Positions 14,155 to 26,509 are shown, counted from the stretch's first letter. The stretch: 64,000 nucleotides of DNA from Candidatus Viadribacter manganicus (GCF_001679665.1 NZ_CP013244.1:2798980-2862979), one strand, 5' to 3'. Notes: a model not told the origin generated them from the sequence alone. Numbers and translations are program-made.

Positions 14155-14247
14155 ATGATGAAGTTCTACTCGCTGGTCGCGGCGTTGGCAGTGTTTGCAC
14201 CCGTGGCGTTCGCAACGATGACGCAAGCCGCGCAGATGGTTGCCTAA
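14155..14247 (+). CDS. 30-residue hydrophobic peptide, signal-peptide-like
   Basis: A short frame encodes two Met, Lys, then a hydrophobic core (FYSLVAALAVFAPVAFA) and a polar end ending QMVA. GGAG lies six bases before the first ATG, and a clean terminator starts about 80 bases after the stop. The coding part looks like a bare signal peptide or single membrane helix. It may be a genuine small membrane peptide or a leader; no family is recognised. An in-frame ATG four codons earlier is also possible. Confidence 0.45.
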   Translation: MMKFYSLVAALAVFAPVAFATMTQAAQMVA

Positions 14248-14325
14248 CGGGTCTCTGACCTGAAATCCCCGAGCCCAGAAGGGCGCAAGATCCAGGCAGA
14301 GCGATATGACAAGCCCAGATGTTTG

Positions 14326-14357
14326 AAGGCGCCGGCCAGACCGGCGCCTTTTGTTTT
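14326..14357 (+). terminator. Intrinsic terminator
   Basis: A 10-bp perfect stem, AAGGCGCCGG and CCGGCGCCTT, with loop CCAGA is followed by TTGTTTT. It ends the transcript of the small peptide gene and separates it from the radical SAM gene. Confidence 0.88.
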
Positions 14358-14416
14358 GGCATCTCGGAAATCATGTGTTCTTGATTTGTTCTTATTTCGG
14401 GGCTATTGTCCGATGC

Positions 14417-15490
14417 GTGAAGACAGATCCCCTGCATGGCCGGGGCGCGCGCACGAATGCAAGCGGCCGATACGAGCGTTTCGTCCGCGAAGCGTTTGAC
14501 GATGGCTGGGTCGGGGAGGATGGCGCAAAGCCGTTGGAGACCATCGTCACCCCGGAACTCGCCAAGACCATTATCTCGACCAACCAAAGCCCGGACATTT
14601 CATTCGATCAGTCGATCAACCCGTACCGGGGATGCGAGCACGGTTGCATCTATTGCTACGCACGACCGAACCACGCTTACGTCGGGCTTTCTCCGGGCAT
14701 TGATTTTGAAACCAAGCTCTTCGTCAAAGCCAACGCCGTTGAATTGCTTGAGCGCGAATTTTCAAAGCCAAGCTACAAACCGAAAACAATCATGCTCGGC
14801 GGCGTCACCGACATCTATCAGCCGATTGAGCGCGACTACGGCATAACGCGCGGCCTGTTGGAAGTGATGGAACGCTGGCGCCATCCGGTTGCGCTGATCA
14901 CCAAATCTCAGCTGGTTATTCGCGATATCGACATTCTGGCGCGGTTGGCGGAGCGGGGGCTCGCAAAGGCGGCGATTTCCGTAACGAGCTTGGAGCGGCG
15001 CATCGCGCGCACAATGGAGCCGCGCGCCGCGGCGCCTCACCGGCGCATCGAAGCGATCCGTGTGCTTGCGGAAGCTGGCGTGCCGGTGACGGTGATGGTC
15101 GCGCCGATAGTGCCGGCGATTAACGACAGCGAGATCGAGGCAATCTTGGAAGAATGCGCCAAGGCCGGCGCGAGTGCTGCAGGTTACGTGGTGTTGCGCT
15201 TGCCGTTGGAGATCAAGGACCTCTTTTGTGAATGGCTTCAGACGCATTTTCCTGATCGCTCGACGCGGGTGATGGCGCTGGTGCGCCAGATGCGTAATGG
15301 CCGCGACTACGATCCCGAGTGGGGCAAGCGCCAAAAAGGCGAGGGGCCGTACGCAAAGCTCATAGCCGACCGCTTCGCGGCAGCATGCCGGCGCTTCGGC
15401 TTAGACAAACCTCGATTGGCGCTCGATCACACGCAGTTTCGCCGGCCGTTGGAACCAGGAGATCAGAACGACCTTTTCTCCTCGGAGTAG
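14417..15490 (+). CDS. PA0069-family radical SAM protein
   Basis: The protein has 357 residues from a GTG start chosen because homologues begin just before the HGRGARTN motif; the frame is open further upstream but runs into the preceding terminator. The [4Fe-4S] and SAM site is YRGCEHGCIYCYAR (Cys-x3-Cys-x2-Cys). The family is related to spore photoproduct lyase (SplB-like) and is widespread in bacteria without a settled reaction. No clear ribosome site supports the GTG, so the start is tentative. Confidence 0.87.
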   Translation: MKTDPLHGRGARTNASGRYERFVREAFDDGWVGEDGAKPLETIVTPELAKTIISTNQSPDISFDQSINPYRGCEHGCIYCYARPNHAYVGLSPGIDFETKLFVKANAVELLEREFSKPSYKPKTIMLGGVTDIYQPIERDYGITRGLLEVMERWRHPVALITKSQLVIRDIDILARLAERGLAKAAISVTSLERRIARTMEPRAAAPHRRIEAIRVLAEAGVPVTVMVAPIVPAINDSEIEAILEECAKAGASAAGYVVLRLPLEIKDLFCEWLQTHFPDRSTRVMALVRQMRNGRDYDPEWGKRQKGEGPYAKLIADRFAAACRRFGLDKPRLALDHTQFRRPLEPGDQNDLFSSE

Positions 15491-15541
15491 CCTCCCGTCT
15501 GCGCGCGGGCTAAGAGGGGCCGCGAGGGTAGGAGACGACTA

Positions 15542-16468
15542 ATGCGCACAGATGGCCAACGCCGTTCCGACAATTTCGAAGATCGCGGTCGCGGTAGTGG
15601 CGGCGGCATGGGCGGTGGCGGTCTGCCGGGTGGTGCGCTCTTCGCGATTTTGCGGCGCATTGGTCTTCGCGGCATTCTGATTGTCGGCCTCGTTCTAGCC
15701 GGCATCTATTTCTTCGCTCCGCCCAGCATCAAAAACATGGTGTTCGGCGCGCTCTTTGGCGGCGTGCCTGGACAGACCCAAACAACCCAAGGCGAAGGCA
15801 CGGTTTGCGATAGCTCAGCTGGCGCGACCCAAGCTTGCGACTTCTCGCGCGTCATTCTCGCTTCGACGGAAGACGTTTGGGCCCAACAATTCCAACAGGG
15901 CCGCCTGCCGCGTTACAACAACCAACAGGCGGACGCTTATCAGAACCCGACTTTGGTGATTTACTCGGGCGGCGTCGGCACGGATGGCTGCGGCAGCGCC
16001 AGTTCCGATGTGGGTCCGTTCTACTGCCCTGGCGATCGCAAGCTATATGTCGATCCGAGCTTCTATGAAGTGATGGAAAGCCGCCTGCGCGCGCCGGGCG
16101 ATTTCGCGCAAGCTTACGTCATCGCCCACGAAGTCGGTCACCACGTGCAGAACCTCATCGGTGCAACACAAGTGCAGGTGCAGGGCGAGTCCGCAAACCA
16201 GACTTCAGTGCGCGTCGAGCTGCAGGCCGATTGCTTCGCTGGTGTGTGGGGTCATACAGCGCGCGCCGATCTCGCGATCGACGAGGCCGATCTGCGCGAA
16301 GCACTGAACGCTGCACACGCGATCGGCGATGACGCGCTTGGCCATCAGAACGAAAGCCAGTTCACACACGGATCCAGCGCCCAGCGCATGGCGTGGTTCC
16401 GCCGTGGTTTCGACAGCGGCGATGCACGCCAATGCGACACCTTCAACGTTCCGGCGGGCCAATTGTAA
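15542..16468 (+). CDS. YpfJ-family neutral zinc metallopeptidase, membrane-anchored
   Basis: The 308-residue protein has a Gly/Arg-rich N-terminus, one membrane helix near residues 42-60 (GILIVGLVLAGIYFFAPP), and a periplasmic zinc peptidase domain. The zinc site is HEVGHHVQ with His196, Glu197 and His200. Near the end HQNESQFTHGSSAQRMAWF matches the YpfJ family. Substrates are unknown. It stands alone, ending shortly before a convergent LysR gene with a shared hairpin between. Confidence 0.88.
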   Translation: MRTDGQRRSDNFEDRGRGSGGGMGGGGLPGGALFAILRRIGLRGILIVGLVLAGIYFFAPPSIKNMVFGALFGGVPGQTQTTQGEGTVCDSSAGATQACDFSRVILASTEDVWAQQFQQGRLPRYNNQQADAYQNPTLVIYSGGVGTDGCGSASSDVGPFYCPGDRKLYVDPSFYEVMESRLRAPGDFAQAYVIAHEVGHHVQNLIGATQVQVQGESANQTSVRVELQADCFAGVWGHTARADLAIDEADLREALNAAHAIGDDALGHQNESQFTHGSSAQRMAWFRRGFDSGDARQCDTFNVPAGQL

Positions 16469-16477
16469 GAATGCAAA

Positions 16478-16502
16478 AGCTGGGAGCTTACGGCTCCCAG
16501 CT
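16478..16502. terminator. Hairpin between convergent ypfJ-like and LysR genes
   Basis: A 9-bp perfect inverted repeat, AGCTGGGAG and CTCCCAGCT, has a 7-base loop. It covers the stop codon of the minus-strand LysR gene. T runs are weak, so it may be only a partial terminator. Confidence 0.55.
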
Positions 16503-17378
16503 GGCCGCCTGATCGATCAGGAATTGGCGGAACGCGGCGATGCGTTTCGAGCGCTTAAGGTCGCTCGGATAGATGAAATACACTTCGAAGCTTGGGCCCT
16601 GCAGGTCAGGCAGCACCTTCACCAAGTTCGGATTTTCGCGCGCCATGTAGTCAGGCACGCTGGCGATGCCGAAGCCGGATTCAACCGCGCGCAACATGCC
16701 GTAGACGTTGTTGATCTCCAGCAGCGGCGGTCGCGGTTTTGCGTCTTCGCGGCCGGCGCGCTGCGCCCAATCGAGTTCGCGCATCGGCGTCGGCACGCCC
16801 GCCTGATACGCGATGATGCGGTGCTCATCGAGGTCCTCGACCTTCTTCGGCGTACCGTGGCGCTGCAGATAGCTTGCTGACGCATAGAGACTGACGCGCA
16901 CATCGAGCAGCTTGCGTTGAATGAGATCGGCGTGTGTCGCGGCCCAAAGCCGGATGGCGCACTCTGCTTCGAGCTTCAGAAGATCGTACTCACGGTCATC
17001 GAGCAAGATTTGCAGGCGCGTTTCGGGGTAGGTGTCGGCGAAAGCGCCCAGACGCGGCGCCAGCCAGGTCGAACCGAACGCAACCGGTGCGGTGACTTTG
17101 AGATCACCGATGACCTTCTCGCGGGCGTCCTTCAGCGTCGATTCTGCAATGACCGCAGCGCCCGCCATTTCGCGCGTGAACTCGCGGAGCGCCATGCCAG
17201 GGCCCGTTAGCAACAAGCCGCGCGCGTGCCGCTGGAACAGCGGTACGCCCATATCGCTCTCGAGCGCCGCGATCTGGCGGCTGACCGATGATTGGCTGAC
17301 GCCCAACTTCTCCGCGGCGGCCGTGAGGCTGCCGGTCTCGGCTGCGAAGTGGAAGGTCTTGAGCTTGTCCCAGTCCAT
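16488..17378 (-). CDS. LysR-family transcriptional regulator
   Basis: The 296-residue protein begins with the LysR winged helix (MDWDKLKTFHFAAETGSLTAAAEKLGVSQ, then SSVSRQIAALE) and continues with a periplasmic-binding-like effector domain. The start at 17378 was taken from the conserved N-terminus; a longer frame adds 61 residues unlike any LysR. Its target is not evident: the divergent neighbour is a GntR gene 155 bases away. Confidence 0.9.
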   Translation of the reverse strand: MDWDKLKTFHFAAETGSLTAAAEKLGVSQSSVSRQIAALESDMGVPLFQRHARGLLLTGPGMALREFTREMAGAAVIAESTLKDAREKVIGDLKVTAPVAFGSTWLAPRLGAFADTYPETRLQILLDDREYDLLKLEAECAIRLWAATHADLIQRKLLDVRVSLYASASYLQRHGTPKKVEDLDEHRIIAYQAGVPTPMRELDWAQRAGREDAKPRPPLLEINNVYGMLRAVESGFGIASVPDYMARENPNLVKVLPDLQGPSFEVYFIYPSDLKRSKRIAAFRQFLIDQAASWEP

Positions 17379-17521
17379 GAAGGCCCCGCGAAGCCTCCCG
17401 CCCGGGGGCCCGTTGACTTGCATTATTGCATAGCTCGGCTCGCGGGTCGATAGCGAAGGGGCTGTATGCGAAGGATTTTGGAAGCTGACGCTGTCACTTG
17501 CCTTGCCGTCTCCTGAGCTAT

Positions 17522-17540
17522 ATTGTATACAGTATGCAAT
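17522..17540. promoter_or_regulatory. GntR/FCD-type palindromic operator over the GntR gene start
   Basis: ATTGTATACAGTATGCAAT is an imperfect palindrome with eight of nine base pairs matching around a central A. The TGTATACA core is typical of operators of FadR/VanR-type GntR proteins. It overlaps the ATG of the GntR gene at 17534, so self-repression by blocking transcription or initiation is likely. Function is inferred. Confidence 0.6.
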
Positions 17541-18196
17541 TAGAACTAAGCAAGCGCGCAAACATCAGCGAGGCTGCGGCGGACGCTGTGCGCGCGATGA
17601 TTGTCGATGGTCGTCTCGCGCCCGGCGATCGCATCAATGAAGTGCATTTGGCCGCCAAGCTTGGCGTTAGCCGCACGCCGTTGCGCGAAGCGTTGAGTGG
17701 CTTGGTGAGCGAGGGTGCGCTGACCGTGCGCCCGCGCCTTGGCTATTTCGTGCGTCCGCTATCACTCGAAGAGTTCGAGCAGATCTATGACATCCGCCCG
17801 CTGCTTGATCCTGAAGCGCTGCGGCTTGCGGGCGTTCCATCGGCGAAACGCATCGCGCGTCTCGAAAAGCTCAACACGCAATTGCGCGCCGCGAAAGGCG
17901 CCGCCGCGATTGAGATCGACGATGCATGGCACATGGAGTTGCTGGCGGACTGCCCTAACAAGGTGCTGATCGATCTCATCCAGAACTTCATCGTCCGCAC
18001 GCGCCGCTATGAGCTGGCGCTGATGCGCGAGCAGGAAAACGTCGTCGCTGCGATGGACGATCACGAGAAGATCATGGCCGCTTTGAAGTCGGGGGACCTC
18101 GATGCGGCGTGCTTGGCGCTCAAGCGAAACATGCAGAGTGGACGCGAACCAATCGTTGCGTGGCTGACGCAGCGTGCGAGGAAAGAGGGGACGTAA
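17534..18196 (+). CDS. GntR-family regulator with FCD ligand domain
   Basis: The 220-residue protein has an N-terminal winged helix with LGVSRTPLREALSGL and WVRP-like wing residues, then an all-helical FCD domain (IRPLLDPEALRLAG, DDAWHMELL, DDHEKIMAAL) whose Asp/His residues bind a metal and small acid ligand in relatives. The ATG at 17534 was preferred over one 12 codons upstream because FCD regulators start this close to the helix. It is followed after one base by the serine hydrolase gene, with a shared transcript likely. Confidence 0.88.
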   Translation: MQLELSKRANISEAAADAVRAMIVDGRLAPGDRINEVHLAAKLGVSRTPLREALSGLVSEGALTVRPRLGYFVRPLSLEEFEQIYDIRPLLDPEALRLAGVPSAKRIARLEKLNTQLRAAKGAAAIEIDDAWHMELLADCPNKVLIDLIQNFIVRTRRYELALMREQENVVAAMDDHEKIMAALKSGDLDAACLALKRNMQSGREPIVAWLTQRARKEGT

Positions 18197-18197
18197 A

Positions 18198-20012
18198 GTG
18201 CATTTGCTGAAATCGCTCGTGATGGGTCTGGCGTTGTTGGGCTCATCCGCGGTCGCGCAAGTCGCTCACTCCGACCTGGAGGGCGTTTGGATCGTTGAGC
18301 GGACATTCGCACCGACGTTGCGCGGCGACGCCCAGATCACGCGCGACGGCGATGTTTGGCGCGCTTTGCTCGCTGGCCGTAGCGCTGATGCGCGTGTCGA
18401 AGGCGGCAGCCTGCGCTTTGCGTTCGGCGTCAACGGTGTCTTGCGCGCCGAAATTGGCCGCGGTGGCGCAATGAGCGGCGTCTGGATACAGCCCAACAGT
18501 GACGCTGAAGAACGCGACGATCCGACGGCGGCGTCACAATCGTTCGCAACGCCGCTTGTGCTCCGCAGTTCCGGCCACAATGCCTGGCTTGCCAATGTTC
18601 AACCACTCGACGGGCGCTTCACCGTGTATCTGCGGATATTCCGGGACGCTGAAGGCAATCTTCTGGCGGCGTTCCGCAATCATGAAATCAATTCGCGCGG
18701 CGGCGCCTCGCAATTTCGTGTCACCGAAGACGGAGAGACAATCACGTTTTTGGCGCGTTTCGACGATGGCCAAGACGTTCGCCGCACCGGCGCCCGTTTA
18801 CGTGATCCGGACCGTATCCGCATTTTCTGGCCGGACATCGGCAGTGAAATCGATTGGCGCCGTGCAAGCGCCGCGGAGCTGATCAACTTCACACCACGGC
18901 CATCCGGCGAACCCATGTACGAGTACCGTAGGCCCCCGCAAATTCGTGATGGCTGGCGCACGGCGCGTGCGCGTAGCGTTGGCCTTGATGAGGCGGCGCT
19001 TACAACGATGGTGCAGTCGATCATCGATGCAGATCCCTCTGCGCGCCGCCCAAACCTTATTCATTCCGTGCTTGTGGCGCATCGGGGGCGCTTGGTTTTA
19101 GAGGAATATTTCCACGGTTTTACGCGTGACACGCCGCACGACATTCGCTCGGCCGGAAAGACGTTTGCTTCGATTATGCTTGGCGCGGCCATGGAAAGTG
19201 GTGCGCCGATTGCCCCGGAGACACGCGTCTATGAATTGATGGCGGGGCTTGGACCGTTCGAACATCCCGATCCACGCAGGCAAAACATGACGATCGCGCA
19301 CTTGCTGACCCATACCTCGGGTCTGGCGTGCAACGACAATGACGAGCACTCGCCGGGCAATGAGGGGCGTCTCTGGACACAGAGCAACCCGAATTTTTGG
19401 CAGTACACGCTCAACCTTCCCCAAGCGCACGAGCCGGGCGAGCGGTACGCGTACTGCTCCGCCAATCTCAATCTGGTTGGCGGCGCGCTCAACGCAGCGA
19501 CGCATCAATCGTTGCCGGAATTGTTTGATCGTACGATCGCGCGGCCTCTGCAGTTCGGCCGCTATTATTGGAACGTGATGCCGAACGGCGAAGGCTATCT
19601 TGGTGGAGGCGCTCACATGCTTCCGCGCGATTTGCTCAAGGTCGGGCAGATGTATCTCGATGGCGGCGTATGGCGCGGCCGGCGTATCGTCAGCCGTGAA
19701 TGGGTGGAGCGCTCGACCTCACCGCGCATCGAAATTTCGCCGACGACGACCGGGCTCAGCGAAGAAGAATTCCAAAACTTCTACGCACCCGGCGTTGATG
19801 GATATGCCTGGCACCGCTTTGGCGTCCACGTTGGTGATCGCGTCGTCGAGGAGTACGAAGCCAACGGCAATGGCGGACAATTACTCATCGTTGTGCCGGA
19901 GTACGATCTCGTCGTCGTGTTCACCGGCGCCAATTACATGCAGGGCGGAATCTGGACGCGCTGGCGCGACCAGTTCGTCGGCGGTGTCATCATTCCGGCA
20001 ATGACGAACTAG
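18198..20012 (+). CDS. Secreted serine hydrolase of the beta-lactamase class C / NylB family
   Basis: The 604-residue protein starts at GTG right after the GntR stop, with AGAGGGG eight bases upstream. It has a signal peptide to about AVAQ, an N-terminal beta-rich part of about 230 residues without a recognised family, and a C-terminal serine hydrolase domain. The nucleophile motif is Ser318-Ala-Gly-Lys321 and the second motif is YCSANLNL, the Y-x-S-x-N form found in 6-aminohexanoate-hydrolase relatives. It is likely periplasmic. The upstream GntR protein may regulate it; the substrate is unknown. Confidence 0.85.
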   Translation: MHLLKSLVMGLALLGSSAVAQVAHSDLEGVWIVERTFAPTLRGDAQITRDGDVWRALLAGRSADARVEGGSLRFAFGVNGVLRAEIGRGGAMSGVWIQPNSDAEERDDPTAASQSFATPLVLRSSGHNAWLANVQPLDGRFTVYLRIFRDAEGNLLAAFRNHEINSRGGASQFRVTEDGETITFLARFDDGQDVRRTGARLRDPDRIRIFWPDIGSEIDWRRASAAELINFTPRPSGEPMYEYRRPPQIRDGWRTARARSVGLDEAALTTMVQSIIDADPSARRPNLIHSVLVAHRGRLVLEEYFHGFTRDTPHDIRSAGKTFASIMLGAAMESGAPIAPETRVYELMAGLGPFEHPDPRRQNMTIAHLLTHTSGLACNDNDEHSPGNEGRLWTQSNPNFWQYTLNLPQAHEPGERYAYCSANLNLVGGALNAATHQSLPELFDRTIARPLQFGRYYWNVMPNGEGYLGGGAHMLPRDLLKVGQMYLDGGVWRGRRIVSREWVERSTSPRIEISPTTTGLSEEEFQNFYAPGVDGYAWHRFGVHVGDRVVEEYEANGNGGQLLIVVPEYDLVVVFTGANYMQGGIWTRWRDQFVGGVIIPAMTN

Positions 20013-20026
20013 CGCCGCGCCACCCG

Positions 20027-21548
<1,522 letters not shown>

Positions 21549-21552
<4 letters not shown>

Positions 21553-22556
21553 TTCGCGCGATGCTTTGCCGCCCATGCCGTCAGCACGGCGGCGGCGGCG
21601 CGATCGGTCTCCAGCAAAGGCGGATAGGACCAGGTTTCGAGCCTGCCGTTGAACGGACGCGCGCAGCCGCGCCGCGCCAAGCTCTGGTGGAATTTGGTCA
21701 GCTTACCCAGTTGGCCATCGACTGCGAGGATGTGCACCGGCTTGCCCGTCGCGGCGGCTTCCGTCGCCATGTTTACGCTGTCTGCGGTGACGAAGATGTG
21801 GTCTGCGACGCCCAATATGGCCGGGTAGGGGTTTGCGCCTTCGTTCTCGTAAAACACGGCGCAGTGCGGAGCCAGCCACGTTCGAAACTGCATCCGCGCA
21901 GCGTCGCTGGTGCGGCGTGAAAGCGTGGCGAGCAATGTACCGCCGGTTTCGCGCTGCACGGCCGCGAGCGAATCTGAAATCTCGCGGGCGCGGGCAGGCG
22001 AAATGTCCTGACGCTTGGATTTTCCGCCGATGAGAATGGCAAAACGCGGCGAGGGCAGCTCTTCCAGTTGCGAAGATTTGTATTGTGAAACCGCGTTTTC
22101 GAGGCGTTCGGAGGTGATGCGATTGCATGCGCCAACGATCGGCAGCACGTTTTGACCTTCAAGTTCGTCATGCAGTGGTGGAATGACGACATCGAACTCG
22201 CGCGGATTCACGCGCGGATCCTGAAGCTGCACGACGAATGTCTTGGCGTTCGACCAAGCGCGGACGCCGAGCGCGAACGGCACCGAGGCGCGGCCGCAGC
22301 CGATGAAGATGTCGGGCCATGGCGCGCTGATCGGGTCAGATTCAATCGTCAGCGCATCCTGGGCCGCCGGTATGAAACCGGGCGGCAGCCAACTCCACGG
22401 CGTGCGTAGCCGTATGCGCTTGGTCGTCACGGCGATCGGCGCGCGGCGCGCAATCGCCTCCGCCAGTCCGAGCGCTTGCGCTTCGATACCGGCGCGGCCG
22501 TCCGTCACGATCCAGACGCTAAGAGGCTCTGCGGGCTGATAGCCAGCGCTGCGCAT
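21549..22556 (-). CDS. ELM1/GtrOC1-family protein (putative glycosyltransferase-like)
   Basis: The 335-residue protein matches the family named for plant mitochondrial fission factor ELM1, common in alphaproteobacteria. Typical segments are VWIVTDGRAGIEAQALGLAEA at the start, QLQDPRVNPREFDVVIPPLHDEL in the middle and HIFVTADSVNMATEAAATGKPVH near the end, the last resembling a nucleotide-sugar site of GT-B enzymes. The bacterial role is unsettled. It lies 23 bases downstream of greA on the same strand. Confidence 0.85.
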
Positions 22557-22579
22557 TCAGCCTCGCTCCGCGGCTCGTG

Positions 22580-23053
22580 TCAGAGGTATTTCACTTTGAC
22601 GATTTCGTACGATTTCGGTCCGCCGGGGGCCATGACCTCGACGACATCGCCTTCTTCCTTGCCGATTAGCGCGCGCGCGATCGGTGAGGTGATGGAGATC
22701 TTGCCGCCCTTCACGTCGGATTCGTCTTCGCCGACGATCTTGTACTTGGCCTTCGCGCCGGAATCTTCGTCCAGCAGGTTCACGGTCGCGCCGAACTTCA
22801 CCTGTTTGCCCGAGAGTTTCGATATATCGATGATCTGGGCCCGGGCGATCTTGTCTTCGAGTTCAGCAACCCGGCCTTCAATGAAGGACTGGCGCTCTTT
22901 CGCCGCATGGTACTCGGCGTTCTCGGAGAGGTCTCCGTGGGCGCGCGCCTCCGCGATCGCCTGGATTACCGCCGGGCGCTCTGCCGTCTTAAGACGCTTT
23001 AGCTCTGCGTCGAGGGCGGTGTAACCCTCGGCGGTCATTGGTATTTTTTCCAT
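22580..23053 (-). CDS. greA: Transcription elongation factor GreA
   Basis: This 157-residue protein is a standard GreA: an N-terminal coiled coil with the acidic tip ([18 protein letters not shown]) reaching into the polymerase secondary channel, and a C-terminal FKBP-like domain ([18 protein letters not shown]). It stimulates transcript cleavage in backtracked complexes. It follows carB on the same strand after 57 bases, the greA-carB neighbourhood common in alphaproteobacteria. Confidence 0.97.
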   Translation of the reverse strand: MEKIPMTAEGYTALDAELKRLKTAERPAVIQAIAEARAHGDLSENAEYHAAKERQSFIEGRVAELEDKIARAQIIDISKLSGKQVKFGATVNLLDEDSGAKAKYKIVGEDESDVKGGKISITSPIARALIGKEEGDVVEVMAPGGPKSYEIVKVKYL

Positions 23054-23110
23054 GGGGGTGTGTAAAAGTCCGTCTAGGAAATGAAAATCTGTGTCCGATC
23101 CGGCCCGGCG

Positions 23111-26100
23111 TCAAGCATAGGCCTGAAGCGCCCGAACGCCTAGTGGCGCCCCCGATTTGAGCAATCGGATGGCCTGGATGGCCGCGCGAGCCCCTGAGAC
23201 TGTTGTATAATAGGGAATGTTTTGCACCAGCGCTGTGCGACGGATCGAATAGCTGTCCCGATATGATTGGGCGCCTTCGGTGGTGTTGAACACCAGCTGG
23301 ACCTCGCCGTTCTTCATAGCGTCGACGATGTGGGGACGGCCCTCGGCGACCTTGTTGACCTTGTGCACTTCGATGCCTTTTTCGATGAGGTAATCGGCGG
23401 TGCCGCCGGTCGCCATCACCTTGAAGCCGAGCGCGATCAAGTCCTTGGCCACCGGCACGAGCGCCGGCTTGTCGGCATTCTTGACCGAGATAAAGCAGCA
23501 GCCCTCGACCGGAAGATTGATGCCCGAGGCGATCTGGCTCTTGGCGAACGCCGCCACGAAGCTTTCGTCGAGGCCCATGACCTCGCCGGTCGAGCGCATC
23601 TCCGGGCCAAGCACGGGGTCAACACCAGGGAAGCGGGCGAACGGGAACACAGCCTCCTTCACCGCGACGTGCTTCTTCGAGGGCCGATCGAGCTTCAGGT
23701 CTTTCAGCTTCACGCCGGCCATCACCTTTGCGGCCGCCGCCGCGATAGGGCGGTTGATCGCCTTGGCGACGAACGGGGCGGTGCGCGAAGCGCGCGGGTT
23801 AGCTTCAAGAATGAAGATCTCGTCGTCCTTCACTGCGAACTGGATGTTGATCAGGCCGCGCACATCCAGCGCCAGAGCCAGCATCTTCGTTTGTGTCTCG
23901 ATCTCGTCGATCAATTTCTTCGAGAGCGAATAGGGCGGCAGCGCGCAGGCGCTGTCGCCGGAGTGAACGCCAGCCTCCTCGATGTGCTCCATGACGCCGG
24001 CGACGAAAACGTCTTCGCCGTCGCAAATGGCGTCGACATCGACTTCAATCGCATCGCGCAGATACCGATCCACTAGTAGCGGCTTCTTTTCGGACACGGC
24101 GAGTTCAGACGGCCCGCCGAGCGCGCGCGTGATGCGCGTCACGTATTCTTCAAGCTCGCCCTCATTGTGCACGATCTGCATGGCAAGTCCGCCGAGCACA
24201 TAGGATGGGCGCAGCATCACCGGATAGCCGATGCGCGCGGCGCCGGCGCGTGCGGCTTCAAGCGAAGGCGCAATCGTGTTGTCCGGCTGCTTCAGGCCGA
24301 TCTTGCGGAGTAGCGCTTGGAAGCGATCGCGATCTTCGGCCAGGTCGATGGCATCGACGCTGGTGCCGAGGATTGGCGCGCCTTCGTCAGCGAGCGGTTG
24401 CGCCAGCTTCAGCGGCGTTTGCCCGCCGAACTGAACGATGAGGCCCTGAACTGTGCCGCGCGATTTTTCAGTCTCGACGATTTCGAGAACATCTTCGGTG
24501 GTTAAAGGTTCGAAATAGAGGCGGTCGGACGTGTCGTAATCGGTCGACACAGTTTCCGGGTTACAATTGACCATGATCGACTCGACGCCGATCTCCGCGC
24601 ACGCGAACGCGGCGTGACAGCAGCAATAGTCGAACTCGATGCCTTGGCCGATCCGGTTCGGACCGCCGCCGAGGATAATGACCTTGTTGCGATCCGATGG
24701 ATCGGATTCACAATCGGCGACATCCGAGCCGTACGCCGGGAATTCGTAGGTCGAATACATATACGGCGTTGAGGCGCGGAATTCGGCGGCGCAGCTGTCG
24801 ATACGCTTGAACTGCGGGCGAACGCCTAGTTTGCGTCGCGCTGCGCGCACGTCGCGCTCGCGTTGGCCCGTGAGCTTCGCCAAGCGTGCATCCGAGAAGC
24901 CTTGCGCTTTGAGCGCACGGAACGTTGCGGCGTCCTTCGGTAATCCGTCGGCCCGAATTTCAGCTTCTTTTGTTATGATTTCCGCGATCTGACGCACGAA
25001 CCACGGATCGAAGTGCGAAGCGGCGCAGATTTCTTCGACGCTTAATCCGCGGCGCAACGCTTCTGCACATGCCAAGAGGCGGTCTGCCTTCGGCGTCACC
25101 AAGCGGGCGCGTACGGCGGCGCGACCATTGTCTTCGTCTGACGCGCCTTCGATTTGGATCTCGTCCAAACCGCTCAAGCCCGTGTCCAGCGATCGCAGCG
25201 CTTTTTGCAGAGATTCTTGGAACGTCCGGCCGATCGCCATTGCTTCGCCGACGGATTTCATCGAGGTCGTCAGCGTCGTGTCGCAACCTTGGAAGCGTTC
25301 GAACGCAAAGCGCGGAATTTTGGTGACGACATAGTCGATCGTCGGCTCGAAGCTCGCCGGCATCGCGCCGTCGGTGATGTCATTGGCAATTTCGTCGAGC
25401 GTATAGCCGATGGCGCACTTGGCCGCGACTTTCGCGATCGGAAAGCCTGTGGCCTTCGACGCAAGCGCCGAGGAGCGCGACACGCGTGGGTTCATCTCGA
25501 TGACCACCATGCGCCCGTCGCGCGGGTTCACGGCGAACTGAACGTTCGAGCCGCCAGTCTCAACGCCGATTTCGCGCAGCACGGCAATGCTGGCGTTGCG
25601 CATGATCTGGTATTCGCGGTCGGTCAGCGTCAGCGCCGGCGCTACGGTGATCGAATCGCCCGTGTGCACGCCCATCGGATCGATATTTTCAATCGAGCAG
25701 ATGATGATGCAATTGTCCGCCTTATCGCGAACGACTTCCATCTCGTACTCTTTCCAGCCGATGATGCTTTCTTCGACCAGGATTTCCGTGATCGGCGAGG
25801 CTGTGAGGCCACGCTCGACGATCTCTTTGAACTCTTCGAGATTGTAGGCGACGCCGCCGCCAAGTCCGCCGAGCGTCAGCGACGGGCGAATGATCGACGG
25901 CAATTGCACGTGCTCAAGCGCCTCAAGCGCTTGGTCCATTGTGTTGCACAAACGAGAGCGCGGGCTTTCGAGGCCGATCTTGTCCATCGCATCTCGGAAT
26001 TTCATCCGGTGCTCGGCCTTCTCGATCACCTCAGCATTGGCGCCGATCATCTCGACGCCGTGTTTCTTAAGAACGCCAGTGCGTTCAAGCGTCAGCGCGC

Positions 26101-26392
26101 AGTTCAACGCCGTTTGGCCGCCCATCGTCGGCAACAATGCGTCTGGCTTTTCCTTCTCGATGATCTTCTCGACCATCTCGGGCGTGATCGGTTCGATGTA
26201 GGTCGCGTGCGCCAGGCCCGGATCGGTCATGATCGTTGCCGGGTTCGAGTTCACGAGGATGACGCGATAGCCCTCGGCCTTCAGCACCTTTACCGCTTGC
26301 ACGCCTGAATAATCGAACTCGCACGCCTGACCGATAATGATCGGCCCGGCCCCAATGATCAGGATCGAGTTGATGTCTGTACGTTTCGGCAT
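23111..26392 (-). CDS. carB: Carbamoyl-phosphate synthase large chain
   Basis: The 1093-residue protein shows the two homologous ATP-grasp halves of CarB, each starting with a biotin-carboxylase-like site ([21 protein letters not shown] and [20 protein letters not shown]), and a C-terminal allosteric domain with [11 protein letters not shown]. It uses glutamine-derived ammonia, bicarbonate and two ATP to make carbamoyl phosphate for arginine and pyrimidines. Its partner carA is not adjacent but about 27 kb away in this window. It precedes greA. Length is slightly above the 1073 of E. coli. Confidence 0.98.
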   Translation of the reverse strand: MPKRTDINSILIIGAGPIIIGQACEFDYSGVQAVKVLKAEGYRVILVNSNPATIMTDPGLAHATYIEPITPEMVEKIIEKEKPDALLPTMGGQTALNCALTLERTGVLKKHGVEMIGANAEVIEKAEHRMKFRDAMDKIGLESPRSRLCNTMDQALEALEHVQLPSIIRPSLTLGGLGGGVAYNLEEFKEIVERGLTASPITEILVEESIIGWKEYEMEVVRDKADNCIIICSIENIDPMGVHTGDSITVAPALTLTDREYQIMRNASIAVLREIGVETGGSNVQFAVNPRDGRMVVIEMNPRVSRSSALASKATGFPIAKVAAKCAIGYTLDEIANDITDGAMPASFEPTIDYVVTKIPRFAFERFQGCDTTLTTSMKSVGEAMAIGRTFQESLQKALRSLDTGLSGLDEIQIEGASDEDNGRAAVRARLVTPKADRLLACAEALRRGLSVEEICAASHFDPWFVRQIAEIITKEAEIRADGLPKDAATFRALKAQGFSDARLAKLTGQRERDVRAARRKLGVRPQFKRIDSCAAEFRASTPYMYSTYEFPAYGSDVADCESDPSDRNKVIILGGGPNRIGQGIEFDYCCCHAAFACAEIGVESIMVNCNPETVSTDYDTSDRLYFEPLTTEDVLEIVETEKSRGTVQGLIVQFGGQTPLKLAQPLADEGAPILGTSVDAIDLAEDRDRFQALLRKIGLKQPDNTIAPSLEAARAGAARIGYPVMLRPSYVLGGLAMQIVHNEGELEEYVTRITRALGGPSELAVSEKKPLLVDRYLRDAIEVDVDAICDGEDVFVAGVMEHIEEAGVHSGDSACALPPYSLSKKLIDEIETQTKMLALALDVRGLINIQFAVKDDEIFILEANPRASRTAPFVAKAINRPIAAAAAKVMAGVKLKDLKLDRPSKKHVAVKEAVFPFARFPGVDPVLGPEMRSTGEVMGLDESFVAAFAKSQIASGINLPVEGCCFISVKNADKPALVPVAKDLIALGFKVMATGGTADYLIEKGIEVHKVNKVAEGRPHIVDAMKNGEVQLVFNTTEGAQSYRDSYSIRRTALVQNIPYYTTVSGARAAIQAIRLLKSGAPLGVRALQAYA

Positions 26393-26509
26393 GCGTCTCC
26401 GCCCGCTTTATGCGGCTAAGAATCGATCCTTCAGGGGATCACGCGTGATTAGGGCAAGGGGGCGGGGCGGACAAGCCCGCGCCTGTGCAGCGCAGGCCTG
26501 TGCTAGCCG

